This document shows, one piece after another, positions 35,566 to 41,947 of a stretch of 41,947 bases of DNA. Each line of letters starts with the position of its first letter. Positions within the stretch are counted from its first letter, which is position 1. The notes beneath the pieces are model-generated. The model was not told where the DNA came from. It did no database searches and saw only the letters and a program-made list of their open reading frames with translations. The position numbers were made by a program, and so were the translations under genes. The stretch comes from Fluviibacter sp048859965. GTDB taxonomy: Bacteria > Pseudomonadota > Gammaproteobacteria > Burkholderiales > Rhodocyclaceae. The stretch lies in assembly GCA_048859965.1 (NCBI GenBank), contig JBLIZO010000023.1, positions 1 to 41,947 of the forward strand, in the 5' to 3' direction.

Positions 35566-37629
35566 ATGGACATGAAATCCCTTTACCTCACCGTTCCTCT
35601 GGCTCCGCTGGTCGGCGCCGCGCTGTCTGGTCTTTTCTGCCGCGTCGTGCCGCGCTGGTTTGCGGCGGGCATTACCATTCTCGGTGTGGCCGTTTCACTG
35701 GTCGCGTCGCTGCTGGTGCTGCAGGATGTTCTGGCTGGCCATACCTTCAACGGTAACCTCTATACCTGGGCGACCAGTGGCGACTTCTCGTTCCATGTCG
35801 GTTTCCAGATTGATACGCTGACCGCCATGATGATGTGCGTCGTGACCTCTGTGTCGCTGCTCGTGCACATCTACACCATCGGCTACATGGCTGAAGATGA
35901 TGGCTTCCGCCGCTTCTTCTCGTACATCAGCCTCTTTACTTTTGCGATGCTCATGCTCGTGATGAGTAACAACTTCATGCAGTTGTTCTTTGGCTGGGAG
36001 GCCGTGGGTCTGGTGTCGTACCTGCTGATCGGCTTCTACATGAACCGTGATACGGCGATCTTCGCCAACCTCAAGGCCTTCCTCGTCAACCGCGTCGGCG
36101 ACTTCGGCTTTATTCTCGGTATCGGCCTGATTTTGGCGTATTTTGGCACCCTGGATTACGCTGAAGTGTTCAAGGCTGCGCCGTCGATGGCTGACACCAC
36201 CATCAACCTATGGGGTAATGCCCAGTGGTCGCTCATGACCGTGACCTGCATCTGCCTGTTTATCGGCGCCATGGGTAAATCGGCACAGGTGCCGCTACAC
36301 GTATGGTTGCCGGATTCGATGGAAGGTCCGACTCCGATCTCCGCGCTGATCCACGCCGCCACTATGGTGACAGCCGGTATTTTCATGGTTGCCCGTTGCT
36401 CGCCGCTGTTCAACCTGTCGCCGACCGCGCTCTCGTTTGTGCTATTCATCGGCGCCACCACCGCGTTGTTCATGGGCTTCCTGGGGATGATCCAGAACGA
36501 CATCAAACGTATCGTCGCGTATTCGACCCTCTCGCAACTCGGTTACATGACTGTCGCGTTGGGTGTGGCTGCCTACCCGATCGCTATCTTCCATCTGATG
36601 ACGCACGCCTTCTTCAAGGCACTCCTGTTCCTCGGTGCCGGTTCAGTCATCATTGGCATGCACCACGATCAGGACATCCGTAACATGGGCGGCCTGTGGA
36701 AGTATATGCCGATCACCTGGATTACTACCTTAATCGGATCGCTGTCGTTGATCGCCTTCCCGTTCTTCTCGGGTTTCTACTCGAAGGACTCGATCATTGA
36801 AGCGGTACACCTGTCGCACATTCCGGGCGCAGGTTATGCCCTGTTTGCCGTGACGGTCAGCGTGTTTGTGACGACCTACTACACGATGCGCTCATATTTC
36901 ATCGTGTTCCACGGGCCGGAACGCTGGAACGATGCGGCTCATATTGCTGCTGCTCAGGCGCATGCCCATGGTCATGATGACCACCACGGTCATGATGCGC
37001 ATGATGACCAGCACGACGATCATGGACATCATCACGGCCTGCAGCCGGGCGACAAGCCGCACGAATCGCCTTGGGTGGTCACGTTGCCGCTGGTGCTGCT
37101 GGCGATTCCGTCGGTTCTGATCGGCTACTACGCCATCGATCCTATGCTCTATGGCTCGTTCTTTGACGGCGTGATTTATACCAGTAAAACCATTCCGGTC
37201 ATGGCCGAAATGAAAGAAGAGTTCCACGGCCCCATCGGCATGGCGATTCATGCCGTCAGCACGCTGCCGTTCTGGCTCATGGTTGCCGGCCTTGCCGTGA
37301 CCTACTACTTCTACATGGTCAAACCGTCGATTCCGGCGGCGCTGCAGAAGAAGTTCCACGGTCTGTACACGATCATGGAAAACAAATACTACTTCGACGC
37401 CTTCAACATGGCGGTGTTTGCCGGTGGTGCACGCAAGATCGGTGGCTTCCTTAACCGTTTCGGTGAGGCCACCCTGATTGACGGTTTCTTCGTCAATGGT
37501 TCGGCCAAGCTGGTTGGCGTCGTGGCGGGTCTGGTCCGCCATTTCCAGACCGGCTACCTGTACCAGTATGCCTTCACCATGATCATCGGCGTCTTCGCGC
37601 TGCTGACTCTGTGGTTCTTTACCACCTGA
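35566..37629 (+). CDS. nuoL: NADH-quinone oxidoreductase subunit L
   Basis: Largest proton-pumping antiporter-like subunit, at the distal end of the membrane arm. The 687-residue protein is longer than E. coli NuoL (about 613). It has the family core: FFGWEAVGLVSYLLIGFY, the lysine-bearing GAMGKSAQVPLHVWLPDSMEGPTPISALIHAATMV, and NDIKRIVAYSTLSQLGYM. After FIVFHGPERW there is a loop of residues 466-490 with 12 His and 7 Asp in 25. The C-terminal lateral helix and last membrane segment are present. Start at 35566 or the second Met at 35572. Confidence 0.98.
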   Translation: MDMKSLYLTVPLAPLVGAALSGLFCRVVPRWFAAGITILGVAVSLVASLLVLQDVLAGHTFNGNLYTWATSGDFSFHVGFQIDTLTAMMMCVVTSVSLLVHIYTIGYMAEDDGFRRFFSYISLFTFAMLMLVMSNNFMQLFFGWEAVGLVSYLLIGFYMNRDTAIFANLKAFLVNRVGDFGFILGIGLILAYFGTLDYAEVFKAAPSMADTTINLWGNAQWSLMTVTCICLFIGAMGKSAQVPLHVWLPDSMEGPTPISALIHAATMVTAGIFMVARCSPLFNLSPTALSFVLFIGATTALFMGFLGMIQNDIKRIVAYSTLSQLGYMTVALGVAAYPIAIFHLMTHAFFKALLFLGAGSVIIGMHHDQDIRNMGGLWKYMPITWITTLIGSLSLIAFPFFSGFYSKDSIIEAVHLSHIPGAGYALFAVTVSVFVTTYYTMRSYFIVFHGPERWNDAAHIAAAQAHAHGHDDHHGHDAHDDQHDDHGHHHGLQPGDKPHESPWVVTLPLVLLAIPSVLIGYYAIDPMLYGSFFDGVIYTSKTIPVMAEMKEEFHGPIGMAIHAVSTLPFWLMVAGLAVTYYFYMVKPSIPAALQKKFHGLYTIMENKYYFDAFNMAVFAGGARKIGGFLNRFGEATLIDGFFVNGSAKLVGVVAGLVRHFQTGYLYQYAFTMIIGVFALLTLWFFTT

Positions 37630-37678
37630 TCCAACTTCTGAACGTCTAACCGCGCTCCTGCATCTTCTGGAAATGACT

Positions 37679-39163
37679 ATGTCTGGTTACCCGCTCCTCT
37701 CGCTTGCCATCTGGGTCCCGATCGTGGCCGGTCTGCTGATTCTGGCAGTCGGTCGTGATAGCAACCCCGGTTTCACGCGCGCCCTCTCTCTGATCGGCGC
37801 GCTGGCGGGTTTCGTCATCACCTTCCCGCTGTATACGAAGTTTGATACGCAGGCCACGGTCATGCAGTTCGTCGAACTGTCACCCTGGATTCCGCGCTTT
37901 AACATCAACTATCACCTGGGTGTCGATGGCATCTCGATGCCATTCATCATCCTGAACAGCTTCATCACGCTGATCGTCGTGCTGGCCGGCTGGCAGGTGA
38001 TTCAGAACAAGGTGGCGCAGTACAACGCAGCCTTCCTGATTATGTCGGGTCTGTTCAACGGTATTTTTTGTGCGCTCGACGGCATTCTGTTCTATGTCTT
38101 CTTTGAGGCTTCCTTGATTCCGATGTACCTCATTATCGGCATCTGGGGTGGTCATAACCGTGTCTACGCAGCCATCAAGTTCTTCCTCTACACGCTGCTC
38201 GGCTCGCTGTTGTTCCTGATTGCCCAGCTCTACCTGTTCATCTACTCGGGTGGCAGCTTCTCGATTCTGGACTGGCATCAGATGCCGATTCCGATGGGCC
38301 CACAGCTTGCTATCTTCATGGCCTTCCTGATTGCCTTTGCCGTCAAGGTGCCGATGTGGCCAGTGCATACCTGGTTGCCGGACGCTCACCCGGAAGCACC
38401 TACGGGTGGCTCAATCGTGCTGGCTGCTATTGCTCTGAAGCTCGGTGCCTACGGTTTCCTGCGTTTCTCGCTGCCCATCGTACCGGATGCCTCGCATGAA
38501 CTGTCCTGGTTGATGATTACGCTGTCGCTGATTGCCGTCGTTTACATCGGTTTCGTCGCTCTGGTGCAGGCCGATATGAAGCGTCTTGTCGCTTACTCGT
38601 CGATTGCGCACATGGGCTTTGTCACCTTGGGTTTCTTCATGTTCACCCCGCTGGCTGTCGAGGGCGCGATCGTGCAGATGATCTCACACGGTTTCGTGGC
38701 AGGCGCCATGTTCTTTTGCATCGGGATTATCTATGACCGCATGCATACGCACTTGATCGCTGACTGCGGTGGTATCGTCTATAAGATGCCGGTTTATGCT
38801 GCTTTCCTGATGCTGTTCGCCATGGCGAATGCCGGGCTGCCAGCCACATCGGGCTTCGTCGGTGAGTTCATGGTCATTCTGGGGGCACTGCAGGTCAACT
38901 TCTGGGTGGCCGCCATTGCCGCTACCACCATGATCGTCGGTGCCGCCTATACGCTGTGGATGTACAAGCGCGTTATTTTCGGCCCGATTGCCAACCACCA
39001 TGTGGCCGAACTGACCGACGTCAACAAGCGTGAATTAGCCATTCTGATGATTCTGGCCTTCTTCGTGCTTGCCATGGGTGTCTGGCCGGAGCCGGTGACC
39101 CACATCATGCATACCTCGGTCAACGATCTGCTGCGTCATGTGGCAACGAGCAAACTCCAGTAA
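37679..39163 (+). CDS. nuoM: NADH-quinone oxidoreductase subunit M
   Basis: Second antiporter-like proton-pumping subunit. I prefer the ATG at 37679 (MSGYPLLSLA, 494 residues) to the one two codons earlier because TGGAAA then has proper spacing. About fourteen transmembrane helices; conserved parts are the FFEASLIPMYLIIGIWGG segment with its membrane Glu, FAVKVPMWPVHTWLPDAHPEAPTGGSIVLA with the key Lys, and DMKRLVAYSSIAHMGFV. 49 bp after nuoL. Confidence 0.97.
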   Translation: MSGYPLLSLAIWVPIVAGLLILAVGRDSNPGFTRALSLIGALAGFVITFPLYTKFDTQATVMQFVELSPWIPRFNINYHLGVDGISMPFIILNSFITLIVVLAGWQVIQNKVAQYNAAFLIMSGLFNGIFCALDGILFYVFFEASLIPMYLIIGIWGGHNRVYAAIKFFLYTLLGSLLFLIAQLYLFIYSGGSFSILDWHQMPIPMGPQLAIFMAFLIAFAVKVPMWPVHTWLPDAHPEAPTGGSIVLAAIALKLGAYGFLRFSLPIVPDASHELSWLMITLSLIAVVYIGFVALVQADMKRLVAYSSIAHMGFVTLGFFMFTPLAVEGAIVQMISHGFVAGAMFFCIGIIYDRMHTHLIADCGGIVYKMPVYAAFLMLFAMANAGLPATSGFVGEFMVILGALQVNFWVAAIAATTMIVGAAYTLWMYKRVIFGPIANHHVAELTDVNKRELAILMILAFFVLAMGVWPEPVTHIMHTSVNDLLRHVATSKLQ

Positions 39164-39178
39164 CGGGAACCTGACGAT

Positions 39179-40651
39179 ATGAACCCACACGTCCTTGATC
39201 TCATTACGGCCAGCCCAGAAGTGCTGGTCCTGTTGATGGGCTGTCTGATTCTCCTGTTCGATCTGTTTTCGAAAGATCCGACACGTACCGTGACTTTCGT
39301 GCTGACGCAGTTGACCTTTGTCGGTGCTGCCGTACTCACGCTCTTTACCAGTACCGGCGAAGTGGTCTACGCCTTTAATGGCTTGTATGTCGATGACCTG
39401 ATGGGCGATCTGCTCAAGCTGGTACTGTATCTGACCGTCATCGTGACCCTGTTCTATGCACGCCCGTATGTACTTCAGCGTCCGGATCTGCGCCGTGGCG
39501 AGTTCTACCTGCTGGTGCTGTTCGCTACCTTGGGCATGATGGTCATGATCTCGGCCAACCACCTGCTGACGATCTACCTGGGCATCGAACTGCTGTCGTT
39601 GTCGGTTTATGCACTGGTTGCCATGAATCGCGACAGCGTGGCCTCGACCGAAGCCGCCATGAAGTATTTCATCCTTGGTGCGCTCGCCTCGGGTCTGCTG
39701 CTCTACGGTATGTCGATGGTGTATGGTGCCACCGGTACGCTGAGCATTCCGGAAATTTCCGACGCGCTGGTTGCCAATGCCTCGAATCCGACGATTCTGA
39801 TCTTTGGCCTGGTCTTCCTGGTCTCGGGTATCGCCTTTAAGCTGGGTGTGGTCCCATTCCATATGTGGGTGCCCGATGTGTACCAAGGTTCGCCGACGGC
39901 CGTCACCATGCTGATCGGCGGCGCGCCGAAACTGGCCGCATTCGCCATCACGATGCGCCTGCTGGTTTCCGGCCTGTTGCTGCTGGCGCCGGATTGGCAG
40001 GGCATGTTGCTCATTCTGGCGGTACTGTCGCTGGCGATCGGTAATCTGGCCGCCATCGCTCAGACCAACATCAAGCGTATGCTGGCCTATTCGACGATCT
40101 CGCACATGGGCTTTGTATTGTTGGGCATCGTCGTCGGCGTTGTCGGCGGTGACGCCCGTTTTGCCTTGAATGCCTACAGCTCTTCGATGTTCTATGTCAT
40201 CGCCTATGTGATGATGAGCGTCGCCGCCTTCGGGGTCATCATCCTGCTGTCGCGCGCCGGCTTCGAAGCGGACCGCATTGACGACTTCAAGGGCCTGAAC
40301 AAACGCAGCCCGTGGTTTGCCGCTGTGATGATGATGATCATGTTCTCCATGGCCGGTGTGCCGTTCTTCATCGGTTTCTTCGCCAAGTTTTCGATTCTGC
40401 AGGCAGTCGTCGCCTCGGGTCAGATCGGTCTCGCCATTTACGCTGTGCTGATGTCATTGATCGGTGCTTTCTATTACCTGCGTATCGTTAAGGTGATGTA
40501 CTTTGACGAGCCGGTCGATGAAACGCCGCTGGTCGCCACAACCGACATGCGCGTTCTGCTCTCGATCAACGGATTGGCTATTGCCTTGTTTGGCCTGTTC
40601 CCTCAGACGATTATGTCGCTGTGCGCCTTTTCGCTGTTGCGTTCACTGTAA
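39179..40651 (+). CDS. nuoN: NADH-quinone oxidoreductase subunit N
   Basis: Third antiporter-like subunit and last nuo gene. The 490-residue protein has about fourteen helices, the TIYLGIELLSLSVYALVAMNRDS segment with its membrane Glu, FKLGVVPFHMWVPDVYQGSPTAVTML, and NIKRMLAYSTISHMGFVLLG. GGGAAC lies upstream of the ATG. A strong terminator follows within 30 bp, closing the operon. Confidence 0.98.
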   Translation: MNPHVLDLITASPEVLVLLMGCLILLFDLFSKDPTRTVTFVLTQLTFVGAAVLTLFTSTGEVVYAFNGLYVDDLMGDLLKLVLYLTVIVTLFYARPYVLQRPDLRRGEFYLLVLFATLGMMVMISANHLLTIYLGIELLSLSVYALVAMNRDSVASTEAAMKYFILGALASGLLLYGMSMVYGATGTLSIPEISDALVANASNPTILIFGLVFLVSGIAFKLGVVPFHMWVPDVYQGSPTAVTMLIGGAPKLAAFAITMRLLVSGLLLLAPDWQGMLLILAVLSLAIGNLAAIAQTNIKRMLAYSTISHMGFVLLGIVVGVVGGDARFALNAYSSSMFYVIAYVMMSVAAFGVIILLSRAGFEADRIDDFKGLNKRSPWFAAVMMMIMFSMAGVPFFIGFFAKFSILQAVVASGQIGLAIYAVLMSLIGAFYYLRIVKVMYFDEPVDETPLVATTDMRVLLSINGLAIALFGLFPQTIMSLCAFSLLRSL

Positions 40652-40677
40652 TGCCGGTGTGATGTGACGCACATTAG

Positions 40678-40704
40678 AACGCCCCGGTTATCCCGGGGCG
40701 TTTT
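40678..40704 (+). terminator. Terminator of the nuo operon
   Basis: AACGCCCCGG (40678-40687) pairs perfectly with CCGGGGCGTT (40693-40702) around a 5-nt loop, and TTTT (40701-40704) ends it. It lies 27 bp after the nuoN stop and 32 bp before the NUDIX gene, which therefore probably has its own promoter or depends on read-through. Confidence 0.85.
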
Positions 40705-40735
40705 AGTTGGTAGACCCTCATTGAGAATTCGAGCC

Positions 40736-41302
40736 ATGACACCGGATCAAGACGACATGCACCTTGTTGAAACCTGCATCGAAAGCGAACAAATCTGGAA
40801 AGGCCGTCTGCTTGATGTTCGGCGTGACCGTGTGCGCCTGCCCGATGGTAGCGAAGGCATTCGCGAATACGTCACCCACCCGGGCGCCGTCGTTATGATT
40901 CCCCTGCTGGACGATGGTCGCATCGTCTTCGAACGCCAGTACCGCTACCCGGTTGGGCGCGTCATGCTGGAACTGCCTGCGGGCAAGATCGAACCGGATG
41001 AAGACACGCTGCTCACCGCTCAGCGCGAGCTGCGCGAAGAAACCGGCTATGAAGCGGCGTCCTGGCGTCATCTGGGTACCATACACCCTACCATCGGCTA
41101 CGCCGACGAGCGTATCGAGGTCTATCTGGCGCAGGAACTCACCGCACTTGGCGCCAATGCATTGGACGAGGGTGAGTTTCTGGAGGTTGTGACGCTGAGC
41201 CTGGATGAGGCCTTCGAGGAAATGCGGGCAGGGCGCTTGACCGATGCTAAAACGCTCTCTGCACTGCTCTGGACTGAGAAGGTGCTGCACAAAGGTTGGT
41301 AA
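40736..41302 (+). CDS. NUDIX hydrolase, ADP-ribose pyrophosphatase type
   Basis: Predicted to hydrolyse ADP-ribose or a similar nucleoside diphosphate sugar to AMP and a sugar phosphate. The 188-residue protein starts at 40736 (MTPDQDDMHLVETC); an earlier in-frame start would cross the nuo terminator. The NUDIX box runs from the Gly of AGKIEPDEDTLLTAQRELREETGYEA with the REx2EE core intact. LLDVRRDRVRLPDGSEGIREYVTHPGAV is typical of the NudF/ADPRase group. It follows the nuo operon directly; a role in clearing NAD breakdown products is plausible but inferred from family only. Confidence 0.9.
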   Translation: MTPDQDDMHLVETCIESEQIWKGRLLDVRRDRVRLPDGSEGIREYVTHPGAVVMIPLLDDGRIVFERQYRYPVGRVMLELPAGKIEPDEDTLLTAQRELREETGYEAASWRHLGTIHPTIGYADERIEVYLAQELTALGANALDEGEFLEVVTLSLDEAFEEMRAGRLTDAKTLSALLWTEKVLHKGW

Positions 41303-41390
41303 TCTGATTGGGATGCTTGCTGCATTGCAGCTTGTCACCGTCGACACAATGCGCGGATGATGAATGCACCCAATATTGAGGAGCATGGTG

Positions 41391-41825
41391 ATGCCTACCC
41401 GTACATTGCAATCTATTGTCAGCCAACGCCCATTGGTGGTTGGGTTGCCGTCAATGACAGTTTATGAAGCGGCTGTCGCTATGCGTGAAAAGGGCGTTGG
41501 TTCCGTTGTCATTGAACATGACGGGCAATTGGCAGGTATTTTCACCGAGCGAGATCTGCTCAACCGGGTCGTCGCCGCAGGCAAAGATCCGGCAATTACG
41601 CCACTGGCCGATGTGATGACCTGCGATGTACTCGGTATGGAAGGTGACAAGCCTCTGTCACATGCGCTGCATCTCATGCATCAGCATGCCTTTCGGCATG
41701 TGCCCGTCTTGCAGCAGGGAAGACCGATCGGGATGGTCTCGGCGCGTGATGCGCTGGGAATCGAGTGGCGTGACTTTCAGCGCGAGATCAAACTCGCCGA
41801 TGACATTGCCGAGATATTGGCCTGA
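41391..41825 (+). CDS. Tandem CBS-domain protein
   Basis: Two cystathionine-beta-synthase (CBS) domains and little else: 144 residues with the first near 17-75 (MTVYEAAVAMREKGVGSVVIEHDGQLAGIFTERDLL) and the second near 80-135 (KPLSHALHLMHQHAFRHVPVLQQGRPIGMVSARDAL). CBS pairs bind adenine nucleotides and act as energy sensors; the partner of this free-standing protein is unknown. The ATG at 41391 has GAGGAG 7 nt upstream, better placed than the ATG at 41385. Last gene of the window, closed by a strong terminator. Confidence 0.9.
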   Translation: MPTRTLQSIVSQRPLVVGLPSMTVYEAAVAMREKGVGSVVIEHDGQLAGIFTERDLLNRVVAAGKDPAITPLADVMTCDVLGMEGDKPLSHALHLMHQHAFRHVPVLQQGRPIGMVSARDALGIEWRDFQREIKLADDIAEILA

Positions 41826-41853
41826 GGCGTGTGCATCGTAATGCTGGCTTACT

Positions 41854-41893
41854 ACCCAACAAAAAAGAACCCGCAGGGTCTTTTTTGTTGGGT
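41854..41893. terminator. Strong bidirectional terminator after the CBS gene
   Basis: An 18-bp inverted repeat with one bulged A (41854-41872 against 41876-41893) around a GCA loop. The arms contain A6 on one side and T6 on the other, so it works as a factor-independent terminator on both strands. Confidence 0.85.
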
Positions 41894-41918
41894 GCAGCGG
41901 GGCTGTCAAAACGCAGGG

Positions 41919-41947
41919 AGATCGGAAGAACGTCGTGTGGGGAAAAA
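41919..41947. other. Illumina adapter sequence at the contig end (artefact)
   Basis: The last 29 bases begin AGATCGGAAGA and continue with CGTCGTGT and a G-run then an A-run. This aligns with the known Illumina TruSeq universal adapter (reverse complement) at 26 of 29 positions without gaps, with mismatches at 41930, 41939 and 41946. It should be treated as untrimmed adapter, not genome. Confidence 0.93.

Noticed and set aside
36961..37035. Tandem repeat or CRISPR-like array in the His/Asp-rich part of nuoL
   Set aside because: The codons are similar, but there is no regular repeat unit with spacers and the reading frame is intact.

Overview
The window is a compact chromosomal stretch of core genes from a betaproteobacterium. 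Three things suggest this: the single-domain 14-gene nuoA-N operon with separate nuoC and nuoD, the linked order hrcA-hemH-grpE-dnaK-dnaJ / nadK-recN / fur-bamE-dapB-carAB-greA / yhbY / rlmE-ftsH-folP-glmM-tpiA-secG-tRNA-Leu-nuo, and an IF-1 paralogue with a basic C-terminal tail. From memory the order is closest to Rhodocyclales and related families, but the genus cannot be fixed by eye. Codon use is moderately GC-rich, except in a short stretch between the tRNA gene and nuoA that looks more AT-rich. Every core gene appears intact. I see no insertion sequence, prophage, CRISPR array or recognisable defence system.

Positions 1-6513 hold infA (+) converging on the heat-shock block on the minus strand: hrcA, hemH, grpE, dnaK, dnaJ. 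A near-consensus sigma-32 promoter lies directly after hemH and drives grpE-dnaK-dnaJ. A perfect stem-loop lies between grpE and dnaK, and a terminator-like stem-loop with a T-run lies between dnaK and dnaJ, so output can be graded along the operon. No intact CIRCE operator was found, although hrcA is present.

Positions 6596-16312 hold nadK-recN, then fur (minus) divergent from bamE-dapB-carA-carB-greA. This segment covers NADP supply, DNA repair, iron regulation, outer-membrane assembly, lysine and peptidoglycan precursors, carbamoyl phosphate and transcript cleavage. carA has a perfect TATAAT box followed by a structured leader. Positions 16353-23266 hold yhbY (minus) divergent from rlmE-ftsH (closed by a textbook terminator), then folP-glmM, tpiA, secG and tRNA-Leu(GAG). 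The tpiA promoter lies upstream of a terminator-like hairpin, an attenuator-like layout.

Positions 23267-26009 are the only accessory-looking part: a 350-bp non-coding stretch, a PlsC-type acyltransferase, a nitronate monooxygenase-like flavoprotein with an unusual Cys/His-rich tail, and a long nuoA leader. Positions 26010-40651 encode all 14 subunits of NADH:quinone oxidoreductase in canonical order with many 1-nt overlaps, closed by a strong terminator. NuoL carries a His/Asp-rich loop. A NUDIX hydrolase and a two-CBS-domain protein follow. The last 29 bases (41919-41947) match an Illumina TruSeq adapter with three mismatches, so the contig end is a sequencing artefact rather than genome.

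The genes are ordinary. The observations most worth checking are regulatory (carA leader, tpiA attenuator-like leader, graded heat-shock operon), the tRNA-adjacent flavoprotein, and the adapter at the end. I found no convincing new multi-gene system.
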